NCBI GenBank assembly: GCA_022414725.1
Contig: CM039464.1
Coordinates: 49,474,499 to 49,538,498 of the forward strand
DNA length: 64,000 nucleotides
Source: Microglena sp. YARC
Taxonomy: Eukaryota; Chlorophyta; Chlorophyceae; Chlamydomonadales; Chlamydomonadaceae
Reading direction: 5' to 3'
In this document: positions 41,085-53,200 of the stretch, one piece after another
Layout: each line of letters starts with the position of its first letter
How positions within the stretch are numbered: the stretch's first letter is position 1
The notes under the pieces: generated by a model
Seen by the model: only the letters and a program-made list of their open reading frames with translations
What the model was told of the DNA's origin: nothing
Database searches by the model: none
Program-made: the position numbers and the translations under genes

Positions 41085-41345
41085 AAGTCCTATGCAGCGT
41101 CGCAAGCGACGCGTAATATTGGCGGAGTGTGCTTGCAACGGAACGAAAGGTAGCAACGATGGAGCTGACCGCAGCGAGTTAGTTACGCGGCCGTTGGCTG
41201 ACATGTCAGGCTTAATTGTTTCGGTCGGTCCAGGTCCCTGGGTCGGTCGGTCGGTCGGCCGCGGCCGGTCGCACGCAGAGGGGTCGCACGGACGGACAAC
41301 GGGGTAACCCTGGGGGCTCCCGCCCCCCAGAAGGGGGGGCTCCGC
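41085..41345 (+). repeat. Dispersed repeat family A, copy 4
   Basis: Starts GCAGCGTCGCAAGCGACGC and ends at the GGGGGCTCCGCC side. Contains a GGTCGGTC run. Confidence 0.8.
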
Positions 41346-41570
41346 CAATGAGTCTTAGGCGTTGCAAGCGACGCGGAAATTGGCGGAGAGTGTTGGCGGA
41401 GAAAATTGGCGGAGCGACAGGTGGCAACGGAATCGAGTGCAGCAGACCGAAGCCATGGTTTACGAAACAGTTAGGGCCAGGGTTACAACGGATGGACAAC
41501 GCCCTGGACAACGCGGTGACCCTAGGGGCTCCCGTCCCCCACAAGGGGGGGCTTCGCCCCAAATGTATCG
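41346..41570 (+). repeat. Dispersed repeat family A, copy 5
   Basis: Directly follows copy 4 in the same orientation. It shares GCGACGCGGAAATTGGCGGA and GGCGACAGGTGGCAACGGAA-like text and ends AGGGGGGGCTTCGCC. Confidence 0.75.
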
Positions 41571-41756
41571 AATATATATGTGTCAAAGCCTTGTGCATGC
41601 TGGGGGAACACATTTATACGACCCGATGTAGGATTTTCGCAGCAGGTCGCTTGTAGCTCTGCCAACAGTGGGGTGAAATCCTTCATTTCCCTGGCTTCTC
41701 TCACTACCAATTCCACCTGCTCTTGCCTAGCTTGTTCTACAGAGTGTTCGACACTG

Positions 41757-41945
41757 TTTCATTTTTGGGCTATGCGTAGCAGCTTCTAGGCAGCTCCATT
41801 TCCCAGTCCTTGGTCCCAACCAGAGGCTAGCTAGTGCACCTGCAAGCTGATTTGTCAATCACTCCAATGCAGCTGAAAATTATGATCTAGTGGCTGGCTA
41901 AACTGTTTGAGAGAGAAATTAGTGATTGGCTGGTTACTTATCAGT
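41757..41945. mobile_element. MITE-like element, copy 3
   Basis: The left end GCGTAGCAGCTTCTAGGCAG is well kept, and the interior resembles copies 1 and 52160. The right end is unclear. Confidence 0.55.
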
Positions 41946-41978
41946 GTTAATTCTAGCATCTTTCCGATTGATTCTAAT

Positions 41979-42066
41979 TAGGAACCATTTCTGGAGCTGT
42001 GCGTGTCATCCTTGCACTGGGGCCATGCTAATCTTCTCTGTATTGTTCCAGTTATAACAGATCTCC
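41979..42066 (-). pseudogene. U6 snRNA-like relic
   Basis: On the minus strand the core GGAACAATACAGAGAAGATT, then AGCATGGCCCC and GCAAGGATGACACGC, matches U6, including the ACAGAGA box and AGC triad. It is followed by a plant-like 3' part (GAAATGGTTCC). The 5' stem-loop cannot be formed, and there is no T run for polymerase III termination, so it looks like a retroposed or decayed copy rather than a working gene. Confidence 0.8.
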
Positions 42067-42209
42067 TTGATTTATTCGTCCACTGCAGATATACGGGGGG
42101 TCTTCTACACCCTTTTCTGAACCCTATTGGCACCCCTTTGGCTCCCTTTCACCCTTAATGCACCCTTTCAAGCCCAACAAAAGGGTGCCGATTCCCCCCC
42201 TAATTAACA

Positions 42210-45200
42210 GTGCTCCACAACCATGCCTCGACTGCAGATATTGGTCCTCCCGGACAAGATCAGGATGGCAGGCCAGGGGCAGCTCGGAGGGATGCTCAAC
42301 TGGCAATTACAAGTGAAGCAAGAGCATCCCATGCAGCGTCAATGGATGTATCGGATGCTGTACTGCTGGCAGCTGCACAAGAAGCAGTGGCAGCAGCTAA
42401 AGCAGCTCCGAGGGATGCACACCTGGCACTTACTAGTGAAGCCAGAGCAGCCTTGAGAGCTACACTAGAAGCTGAGACTGAAGTGCTAGCACGCTTGTAT
42501 GGCAGTGCATTGATGTGCAAGGCTAGAGAAGTAAGACCAGCTCAAGCCACACTACCCCCGGAATATGCAACAGCCTTTGAAGCTTATTGTGACGCTTCCG
42601 CAGCAGCTAGACGTACAGAGAGAGAAGCCTTGGCAGCCGATTCACCGTCACCTGCACTGGAAGCTGCTGCACGTGAGGCGAGAGCGGTCAAGGCAGCTGC
42701 AATGGTTGTTATATAAACGCATGAGGCAGCTTTAAGGGATGCTGGTCTGGCCGCTAGACTGCCTACCCTTGAAGAGAGAGCTGCCTTGGGAACATCATTG
42801 TCACCCTCAGTGACAGCTGCTTGTGACACAAGTACAGCAGTCGAGGCAGTCAAGGCAGCTTCATTGGATGCTGGACTGGCCGCTAGGCTGCCTAGCTTTG
42901 AAGAGAGAGCAGCCATGGCAGTTCCAATGTCACTTGCAAAGACAGCAGCACGAGAATTAACTGGAGCAGTTGAGGCAGCTCAAGAGGATGCTGCACTGGC
43001 AGGTCACCATGACGAAATAGCAGCTTGTTTTGCTTCGATGGAAGCTGAGCGTGAAGCGAGACAGGCCCGGGCAGATGCAGCTTTAATACCCCCTGCTCAT
43101 GAAATCAAGTCAGCTTCATTTGCTGCTGGACTGGCAATTGGACTTGACGGGAGAGCATCCCTGGTAACTTTTGCAGCAAATGCAGCAGCTCGGAGGGATG
43201 CTAGATTGGCAGGAGTGGCAGCTCGCCGCGGAGAAAGAGCAGCTTGTTTAGCTTCGATTAAAGCTGAACATACAGCAAGATGGGCCCAGGCAGAGGCACC
43301 CTCAATGCCCCCTTCACATGGAATCAAGTCAGCTTCATTTCGTGCTGGACTGACAAATGGACATGATGGAATAGCATCCCTGGCAGGCTTTGCAGCAAAT
43401 ACAGCAGCGGAGGTAGCTCACCATAAATAAATAGCAGCTTGTTTTGCTTCGATGGAGGCTGAGCGTGAAGGGAGACGGACTCAGGCAGATGCAGCCTTAA
43501 TGTCCCCTGCACATGGAATCAAGTCAGCTTCATTAGGTGCTGGATTGGAAAATAGGCCTGATGGGAGAGCATCCCTGGCAATCTTTGGAGCATATGCAGC
43601 AGCTGAGGTAGCTCGGAGGGATGCTACAGTAGCAGGAGTGACAGATCACCTGAGACAAGACATGGCAGCTGCTTCAAGTGCAACAATGGTAGCCTGGAGA
43701 GTTTGGATTGATGCTTTTCAAGCAGCTTCTGATGCAGAATACAGAGCTGAGGCTGACTCAACGACACCTGCACTGGCAGGTGCTGCAAGTGAGAGGAGAA
43801 GAGCCCAGGCAGCTGCATTGGTTGTTGCGCTTAATGCAACTCGGCGTGAGGAAAGAGATGCCGCGGCAGCACCAAGGTGGGCTGCTGAGGAAGTCATAAG
43901 GTCACAGTCTACTGCCGAGACAGTCATCATTGCAACATTGGATGCTGGACTGGAGGCTAGACCGCCTAGCTCTCAACAGAGAGCAGTCATGTCAGTTCCA
44001 ATGGCACCTGCACAGACAGCTGCACGTGAGACCAGAGCAGCCGAGGCAGATGATGCAGCTTCATTGGATGCTAGACTTGTAGCTCGTCCGCCTAGATGTG
44101 AAGAGAGGGCAGCCCTGGAAACTTCAGGGTCAGCTGCACAGGCAGCGACCCCTGAGACAAGAGCAGCCGGGGAAGGTTCAATGTCACTTGCCCTGGCAGC
44201 TGCACTTGGATCAATTGAAGATGATGAGGGAGCTGCTTTGGATGCTTGGCTTGCTGCATTTGCTGCAAGACGTGAAGAGAGGGAAGCCATGGTAACTGCA
44301 AGGCCAGCTGCACAGGCAGCCGCACCTGAAACAAGAGCAGCCGAGGATGCTTGGTCTGCTTCGATGAAACTTGCACTGGTAGCTGCACTTGAATCAGCCG
44401 GATACGATGAGGGCGCTGCATTGGATGCTTGGTTTGCTGCAAGGCGTGAGGAGAGAGAAGCCCTGATAACTTCACCACTTCACATGTCACCTGCTCTGGC
44501 ATCACTAGCTACACTGGCAGCACGTTCCACAAGTGCAGTTTCTTTGTGTGGATCTCTTGATGATGGTGATGATGAGGAGGAGGAGGACGACGAGGAGGAT
44601 CAGGAGGAGGAGGAGGAGGAGGAGGAGGAGGAGGAAGAGGAGGAGGAGGAGGAGGAGGATGATGAGGGAGCTGCATTGGAGGCTTGGTTTGCTGCAAGCC
44701 GTGAAAAGACAGAAACCCTGATACCTTCTAGGTCAGCTGAGCCGGCAGGCACGAGTGATATAAGAGCTGCCATGGTAGTTTCAAAGTCACCTGCACTGGC
44801 AACCACACGTGGTTCACGTGTTGATGAGGCAGCTTCAATCCATACTGCACTGGCGGCGGCTGCATGTGGAAGACGCACAGACGAGGCAGCTCCAAGAGGG
44901 GCTGCACCAGCAGCTATCCATGAAACGAGAGGATTCGTGGCAGTTCCAATGCCACCTGCACTGGCAGCCGCATGTGGAGCAAGCACGGACGAGGCAGCTG
45001 CATGTGCAACAAGCACAAACGAACCAGCTGCAAGAGGGGCTGCACCAGCACCAGCAGCACCAGCACCAGCAGCACCAGCACCAGCAGCACCACCAGCACC
45101 ACCAGCAGCAGCAGCAGCACCAGCAGCAGCAGCAGCACCAGCAGCAGCAGCAGCAGCACCTGCACCAGCAGCCATCCATGAAACGAGAGGAGTCATGGCA

Positions 45201-46252
45201 GATTCAATGTCATTTGCACGTGAGACAAGTGTAGCCGAGGCAGATGATGCAGCTTCATTGGATGCTGGACTTGCGGCTCGTTCGTCTAGGCGTAATGAGA
45301 GGGCAGCCCTGGAAACTTCAGGGTCAGTTGCACAAGCAGCCACACCTGAAACAAGAGCAGCCGAGGAAGGTTCAATGTCACTTGCCCTGGCAGCTGCCCT
45401 TGGATCAATTGAAGATGATGAGGGAGCTGCTTTGGATGCTTGGCTTGCTGCATTTGCTGCAAGGCGTGAAGAGAGGGAAGCCATGGCAACTGCAAGGCCA
45501 GCTGCACAGGCAGCCACACCTGAAACAAGAGCAGCCGAGGATGCTTGGTCTGCATCGACGAAACTTGGACTGGTAGCTGCACTTGAATCAGTCGGATACG
45601 ATGAAGGCGCTGCATTGGATGCTTGGTTTGCTGCAAGGCGTGAAGAGAGAGAAGCCCTGATACCTTCTCGGTCAGCTGAGCCAGCAGTCATGAGTGATAC
45701 AGGAGCAGTCATGGCAGTTTCAATTGAAGATGATGAGGGCCTTGCATTGGATGCTTGGTATGCTGCAAGGCGTGCAGAGATAGAAGATCCCGGATAACTT
45801 ATTCACTTCATAGGTCACCTGCTCTGGCGTCACTGGCTGCACTGGCTGCAATTTGCGATAGTGCTGTTCCATTGTGTGGATCTCTTGATGCAAATATCGA
45901 TGATGATGATGGTGATGATGATGATGAGGAGGAGGAGGAGGAGGAGTATGTTGATGTTGATGATGATGAGGAGGAGGAGGAGGAGTATGTTGATGTTGAT
46001 GATAATGATGATGATGAGGAGGAGGAGGAGGAGGAGGAGGAGGAGGAGTATGTTGATGTTGATGATGATGAGGAGGAGGAGTATGTTGATGTTGATGAGG
46101 AGGAGGAGGAGGAGAGGGATGAGGATGATGATGAGTATGTTGATGTTGATGATGTTGATGATGAGGAGGAGGAGGAGGAAGAGGAGAGGGATGAGGATGT
46201 TGAGGACATTCTCCGTGGTTACCTACTGGACTCGAAACTCCAGTGTCTTTGA
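42210..46252 (+). pseudogene. Giant Ala-rich repeat protein ORF, interrupted
   Basis: A single frame runs from about 42210 to 45797, broken by TAA at 42714-42716 and 43428-43430, then continues in another frame (from about 45755) to TGA at 46252. The protein is made of diverged Ala/Glu/Arg-rich repeats (MEAEREARQARADAAL, HGIKSASFRAGLTNGHDG, ALDAWLAAFAARREEREAMA). It has acidic runs (GAGGAG at 44575-44665 and the DVDDDEEEEEE tail) and an Ala/Pro run at 45045-45170. A block of about 430 bp is present twice (about 44050-44480 and 45245-45665). Predicted disordered/helical; no known domain. It may be a real gene with errors or decay, or a spurious frame in coding-like repeats. Confidence 0.5.
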
Positions 46253-46315
46253 ACTTTTGACATCATTGTTCATTGCATAGCTCTCTTGCACTTTTGTTAC
46301 TCTTGAACTAGGGCT

Positions 46316-46488
46316 TATCTTTTCGGCTACTCTTAGTAGCTGCCCAAGCCAGCCACTGCGCTACTCACAAACATTTCAAGAGTGCTGGACAGCTGACTGT
46401 GGCAGCTTCATGGTGCACTAGGTTGCGATAGGTCTGGCTGAATGGCCAGTCAGGGGAGCTGCCTAGAAGCTGCTGCTCGTGAACGAAA
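46316..46488. mobile_element. MITE-like element, copy 4
   Basis: Both ends are recognisable: left CGGCTACTCTTAGTAGCTGC and right GGGGAGCTGCCTAGAAGCTG, imperfect inverted repeats. Confidence 0.65.
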
Positions 46489-46509
46489 ATAAATGCAATA
46501 TCCTGAGCG

Positions 46510-47085
46510 GTTAGAAGACCCCTGCGAAGTTGTGATTTGGGCCTGTCTTGGGCCAACACTGGCCTGTCCATGATATGCGATTTCTATATGCCAACAACTT
46601 TCTGTATTGATAGCTTGCTTTCTAGATGTATTGAATTCTTGCCATTCTGAAACAATCGTTGGAAGACCCCCCCACCCCCCACCCCACTCCACCTAGAAGT
46701 TGAGGTATGGGCTTGGGTCAACACTGGCCTGTCCATGATATTTGATGTCTATGGTATCTGCCAACGATAACCTGTATTGATTGTTTGCTTCCTAATTGAT
46801 TGCACTCAATGTGATTATGAAATCATCGTTGGAAGACCCCCACCACCACCCCACCCGCCCCCCAGAAGATGTGGTGTGGACTTGTCTTGGGTCAACACTG
46901 GCCTGTCCATGATATTTGATGTCTACCCTATCTACCAACATCTGTCTGAATTCCTTTCTTTGCTTCTTAATTGATTGCAATCTTGCGATTCTGAAACCAT
47001 CATTGGAAGACCCCCAGAAGTTTGGGTGTGGTCTTGTCTTGGGTCAACACTGGCCTTTCCATGTACTGGTAAAATTCATTTCCAC
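46510..47085 (+). repeat. About 170-185-bp tandem repeat, 3-4 copies
   Basis: Each copy carries GTTGGAAGACCCCC, a C-rich stretch, CTTGTCTTGGGTCAACACTG, and CCTGTCCATGATATTTGATG followed by TTAATTGATTGCA text. Confidence 0.85.
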
Positions 47086-47092
47086 GGTAAAT

Positions 47093-47157
47093 TTTTGTTT
47101 ACTGCCGAAGACGGTGAGCAGCCAAATTGCTGGCTGAAGCTATGTAACCAAGTTCAA
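47093..47157 (+). repeat. Short dispersed repeat family B, clearest copy
   Basis: Begins TTTACTGCCGAAGACGGTGA and ends AAGCTATGTAACCAAGTTCA. Related copies: 16185 (minus), 48283, 48499, 48617 and 49559; weaker ones at 49275 and 53482. Confidence 0.75.
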
Positions 47158-47277
47158 GTTTCAAGTCCTGGCCTATCCCCCCCCCACACATATACACAGA
47201 CACCCACACACACATAATGTGCTTGGTAACCATGGAACAATCAGTGGACCCACACTGTTGAGTCATTACTAGTTCCC

Positions 47278-47495
47278 TTTTTGGCGGAGCTCCCCCCTTC
47301 TGGGGGGCGGGAGCCCCCAAGGTTAGCCGATTGTCCTATAGTCCGACCTTCTGTCCGACGCCCTCCCCCAAGAGCCTAGCATGTCAGCCAACGGTCTCAT
47401 ACCTAACTCGCTTCCGTTGCCACCTGTTGCTCCGCTGCGAACACTCTTGACTCTTCGCATTTTTTAGTGTTGCTTGCGACGCTGCATAGAACTTG
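47278..47495 (-). repeat. Dispersed repeat family A, copy 6
   Basis: The GGCGGAGCTCCCCCCTTCTG hairpin is at the left and TTGCTTGCGACGCTGCATAG at the right. Confidence 0.8.
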
Positions 47496-47654
47496 TCAGT
47501 TTACTCTGGCCCGTTAAATTATAGCCCACGAGCCCATGATAGATTGCCTAATTAGTGTTTTAATGATTTTCTTATCGTGAAAGAAAACCAAAATTCCTTT
47601 CACACAGCTTTCACAACTTCAAAAAAGGAAGAAAAGCAGTGGTTAGCGCTTACA

Positions 47655-48278
47655 TTTTCCCAATATGGTAGCACAATATGTGTGTACTGCTTACAGCACT
47701 ACGGTACGCCACTGTAACCGGTACCAACATGGTAGCACAATATGTGTGTACTGCTTACAGCACTACCGTACACCACTGTAACTAGTACCAACATAGTGGC
47801 ACAATATGTGTTTACTGCTTACAGCACTACGGTACGCCATTGTAACCAGTACCAACATAGTGGCACAATATGTGTGTACTGCTTACAGCACTACGGTACG
47901 CCATTGTAACCGGTACCAACATGGTAGCACAATATGTGTGTACTGCTTACAGCACTACGGTACACCACTGTAACCGGTACCAACATGGTAGCACAATATG
48001 TGTGTACTGCTTACAGCACTACAGTACACCACTGTACCCAGTACCAACATAGTGGCACAATATGTGTGTACTGCTTACAGCACTACGGTACGCCATTGTA
48101 ACCGGTACCAACATGGTAGCACAATTTGTGTGTACTGCTTACAGCACTACCGTACACCACTGTAACCGGTACCAACAGGGTAGCACAATATGTGTGTACT
48201 GCTTACAGCACTACGGTACGCCATTGTAACCGGTACCAACATGGTGGCACAATATGTGTGTATGTATGTGTATGTAAT
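47655..48278 (+). repeat. 64-bp tandem repeat, about 10 copies
   Basis: Unit with GTACCAACATGGTAGCACAA, TATGTGTGTACTGCTTACAG and CACTACGGTACGCC. Copies differ by single bases. Short ORFs in it are not genes. Confidence 0.92.
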
Positions 48279-49850
48279 TGTTTTACTGCCGAAGACTGCG
48301 AGCAGCCAAATTGCTTGCTGAAGCTATATAACGAAGTTCAAGTATGTATGTAACCCAAACCAAATGTTTCCTAGGGACTTGCCAATCTCAAATAGTCGAT
48401 GTTACCCTAACTATCAGGAGGGGCTAGGATAACAAGCTCAACCTGGTCCACACAGATGTCAGTGTGCAGCGTTTATATCTTCCTGTTTTTTTGTTCTGTC
48501 GAAGACGAGTAGCTGCCAAATTTCTGGCTGAAGCTAAGTAACCAAATTCAAGTATGTGTACTGTAGGAAATTTTCTACACGCTGCGCATTGTGTCACATT
48601 TTCCTTGTAATAATGTTTTTACTGCAGAAGACAGCGAGCATCCAAATCGCTGGCTGAAGCAGTGTAACTAAGTTCAAGTATTGTGTGATTGGTACATATT
48701 TATGAGGTCATATTGTGTCACAGGCACATATTTTGGAGTCCCCCAGAACAACCCTCATGTGCAGCCTTGTTCATGCCCACTTGATTAACATGATGCAATT
48801 TCAACTGCTTACAAACCCCAGATGGTGTCTCATCCCATTATTATAATCAATTAATCACAGAAATTAAATCATTATTAAGCTCAACGAGTACCTCCCATCC
48901 GACATGACCTTGACAAGCCATCAAACTGTCGGTGTAGAGACCTGGACATGTCAGCCTGAGTGCAATCCCTGTCACACTCCTAGGGTTCCGCGGCACACCC
49001 ACCCACAGGGGAAGTTTTGTGTTCTGCTTATCGTATTCTGCAGACAGCTAGACGCCTATTTACCGGCGTGTAGAACCTTGTAACAATCAATCTTCAACTA
49101 CGAGTCTCTCATCCCTGAATTAGGTTGAACTAGACATTTGGTCGTACTTCTGAAATCTTAATGGGAGCTAGACATTTGGCCATACTGCCCAAACCCTCGT
49201 GAGTGGATCATGTACTGCCTATCTAATACACTTAGTGTGCTCCCTGGTTTCCGTGGGTATCGCACGTGGGGACTTCGAATTGGCAGACAATGAGCAGCCC
49301 AGAGTTGGCTGAAGAACCATGTCACAATTCAAATTAATGTACTGCCTAAACCCTTGTTAGTGGATACTGTACTCGCACGCGTGGTTTGGGAGCGTTTATA
49401 CAACCCATATGACAATAATAAATGATTCCTCTGCAATACTTGATGTGCAATCCAGAGGTGGAAGGTTGTGAGCAGTGGCCATTATTAATCAATTATCGTA
49501 CACAGAAATTGGATCACTATTGATCTATTTTGATAATAATGCTTTGCTTCAAATTGATTGTGCTACTGCCAAAGACGGCGGGCAGCCTTCAATTCTGCAG
49601 CCATGTAACCAAGTTCATACTAGCCATGATATATATCTCTAGGGCCGTCAATCTTGTCCTGGTTCAAACATTGGGCAGAAGAGAGGGCCAGTGCATGTGT
49701 GAGGTATGTCAGTGCAGGTGTCAGGTATGTAGGGTTGTCAATATTGTCCTGCTTCCAAAACTAGTGCATTGTGGTAGATCATACAACAGAACGTAGGAAT
49801 TGTTAAGCTATCGTATGATATACAAACTTGACAGTCTTGCATGTCTCTAA
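48279..49850. other. Intergenic with four family B repeat copies
   Basis: Family B copies lie at 48283, 48499, 48617 and 49559, with unique AT-richer sequence between them. No gene supported. Confidence 0.6.
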
Positions 49851-50235
49851 AGCGAGGCAGTGCTCAGCACTGACTGGATCAAGTGGCTTGGCTTGACAGC
49901 ACTGACTGGATTGGGTGGCTCCAGACTTGGCAGTGAAGTGGTGCTTGAAGGTCACTTCACTGCCAACCACGTATCGCTAAATCAAGGTAGTGCTCAGCAC
50001 TAACTGGATTGAGTGGCTGCAGACTTGGCTGGCTTGGAGTGGCTCCACTCGAGATTCAAATGAGTGGCTTGGCTTGGAGTGGCTTGGCTGGCTTGGAGTG
50101 GCTCCGATCGAGACTTGAATGAGTGGCTTGGCTGCAGACTTGGCTGGCTTGGAGTGGCTCCGATCGAGACTTGAATGAGTGGCTTGGCTTGGAGTTGCTT
50201 GGCTCCAGTCTTGAAAGCAAAGTGGTATTTGAAAG
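49850..50235 (+). repeat. Irregular tandem repeat downstream of the methyltransferase gene
   Basis: Repeats of GAGTGGCTTGGCTTGGAGTG and GGCTCCGATCGAGACTTGAA with variable spacing. Confidence 0.8.
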
Positions 50236-50277
50236 TCACTTGACTACAAACCAAGTATCTCTACAGCAAGGCAGAGC

Positions 50278-53200
50278 TCAGCACTGGCTTAGCTGAGAGG
50301 CAATAGACTTGGCAGCTAGGCGTCGGCTGGACCTAGCCCCCACACCTGCCGCAGCTTCCTCCTTAACCACCACTCGCTCTGTTGCACTAGTCCCTTGGCT
50401 TGGCTGAGGTTGAGTGAGCTCGTCAGAGCGTGTTCGCTTGGGTGGCGAGTCAGGGGATTTGGACTCAGGCCTCAGCAGTGCTTTTTTTGGCGACCCATCA
50501 TCACTCTTGCCTTGCCCGCCCCTTGCACCCTGCGTGCCTGTGGCAGACGCACTTGCCTCATCTACCTGGGCGACGTCGACGGCAGGTGGCAAGCCTTGCG
50601 AGCGTGATGCAGAGGTCTTGCGAGACACTTCAGCGGTAACTGCCGTGGCCTTCTTCTCTACACCACCCTTGCCCTTCCCCTTGCCTGCCTTGCCCTTGAC
50701 ACCGCCACTGACACCCTGGTCTCGACCACACTGGATGTCATCCCCACCACCATTGTCATCATGGCCAATGCTAGTGGGTGCGTCCACGCCGACTGCAGTC
50801 GCTTGGTTGTCCTTGCCGTGGCTTGGGCACGGGTCCGATGACACCTCGGACTGTGCACCAGCAGCGTCGTAGTATATGGGAGCAGGAGCGTACACCTGAG
50901 TACCGCCTGCAGTAGAGGCCTCAGCAGGGCTGGAGGGCTTGAGGTCGATCTGGTTGAAGAACTGCTGCGCCTTAGTGTGGGGCTTGGAGAACACGTAGGC
51001 CTGGAAGCTGCGGCCACTTCCTGTTGGGGGAGGGCGCACATACGCAATGTTCAACAGTGTGTATATTTGTATGGGTGTGTTGTATGTTCATTCCAGGGGT
51101 AGCTAGAGGGATTTTCAGCAGTGTGTGTGTATGTTGCAGTCCAGGGGTAGTCTACTAGGCTAAATGGACTTTCAGCAGTGTGTGTATGTTGCAGTCCAGG
51201 GGTAGCCTTCTACGTTGAATGGACTTGTAGCAGTGTGTGTGTATGCTGCAATCCAGGGGTAGCCTACTGGGCTGAATGGACTTGCAGCATTGTGTGTATT
51301 TTGCAGTCCAGGGGAAGCCCACTAGGCTGAAGGTACTGGCAGCATTGCGTGTATGTTGCAGTCCAGGAGTAGCCTAAACACACAAAGCATGTGCACAAAC
51401 TTAAAAACTCGGAAGCTTTTGATAAGCCCTCGCACCTGACATCTTAACAGGGAAGTTGGAGATGAGCATGAGGGGTCCGAAGTGGAGCTCGGCCATGGTC
51501 TCCTCAGGTCGCACCCCTCTGGGCATGGCACGCTGCACCACGGCGACGGCCCTCAAGGTGGTGGAGCTTGCAAAGAGTCGGCCGAACGCTTTCTTGCCCG
51601 AGTAGGGCACGCCCTCCCAGAAGGAGTATGCGTGTGTGGCAGGCTCGAGGCTCTTGAACTGCAATGGTTGATAGGTGTGGTTTTCAATCGTCAGTCAATT
51701 CATAGTGCCCTAGCATGCGTGGGTGGCAGGCTCGGGGCTCTTGAACTGCTATGGTTGATAGGTGTGGTTTTCAATCGTCAGTCAATTCGTAGTGCCCTAG
51801 CATGCGTGGGTGGCAGGCTCGGGGCTCTTGAACTGCTATGGTGGATATGTGTCGTTTTCAGTCTTCAGTCAATTCGTAGTGCCCTAGCATGCGTGGGTGG
51901 CAGGCTCAGGCTCTTGAACTGCTATGGTGGATATGTGTCGTTTTCAGTCTTCAGTCAATTCGTAGTGCCCTAGCATGCGTGGGTGGCAGGCTCTACGCTC
52001 TTGAACTGCCATGGACACGGCATATCAGGTCAGCCGGGTTTAGAAAGCCAGCCAAAAGAAAAGCACTGTGAACACTGGTATCCTTTACATATCATTGCCA
52101 GCTGTTTTATTGGGCGAGTGTTTGCGTTTGTTGTGTGTGTCTAGATGGCTCCCTTAACCCGTTCATGAGCCCAACCAGAAGCTAGCTAGTGCGCCTAGAA
52201 GCTGACATGGCCTGCATTCTAATGCAGCTTAAAGCTACGGAATTGAAGCATTGCCTGGCTGAAAGAGCTGCCTGGAAGCTGCAACGAGTAATCATAAAGT
52301 GACAGAGCTGACCAAAGTGATGGAGCTGACTGGAAGCTGCAACGAGTAACCTAAAAGTGACGGAGTTGACCCAAAGTGATGGAGCTGACTGGAAGCTGCC
52401 ACGAGTGACCCTAAAAAGAAACAGTGCCTTCTCACCTCTTCGATGCTGCTTTGGTAGATGGTGGGCAGATCCCGGCCACCGGAGGTCAACTCAACTCCAC
52501 GTTTAGATAAACCACTATCGACTTGCTTCAGGAAGGCCCTAGCTTTCGCTACCTTCACATGGTCCAACTCAATGCCAAAGGTTCCGGCCACCCCAGGGTC
52601 CAGCAGGGCGTGCAACAGGGGCCTGCCCAGACCGGCGCCAATGTCAACCATTGTGCTGCCTTTCCCCAAGCCAGTGTTGTATCGCATGGAGTCCAACACC
52701 TTTTGCATGCCAGTCTGGGTCACGGAGCCGTAGATGCCCTCGATACCCTCGCCTCCGCCAAGCTTGTTCTGCAGAAAGAAAATGAAAGTCAGTGTTAATG
52801 ATAGGAATATTTGTGATAAGGATACATGTTGTTGCTCTCCGACTCCACCAATTGTAACCAATGAGGAAAACGTGGTGTCCGATAGGGGGACGTGAGGATC
52901 GTTATCGCTCACAATAGGGAGGTTGTTGTTAAGGATAGGAAGGTTGTTGTTAATGATTCGCGTGTTGTTGTTAAGGAGATATGCTGTTGTGAAAGATAGA
53001 AAGGTTGGTATTAAGGATAGGAGTGTTGGTGTAATGGATAGTTGTGTTGGTGATAAGGATGTATGTTGGTGTTTAGGAAACATATTGGTGCTAGTGATAG
53101 GGAGGTTGGTAGTAAGGATAGGAGTGTTGGTGTTTAGGATACATATTGGTGCTAGTGATAGGGAGGTTGGTGGTGAGGATACATGGTCTTGCGCATTTGC

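Noticed and set aside
44600..45712. Long antisense Ser/Ala-rich ORF and Gln/His/Leu-rich alternative frames
   Set aside because: Shadows of the Ala-rich repeat frame on the plus strand and of GAG/CAG runs.
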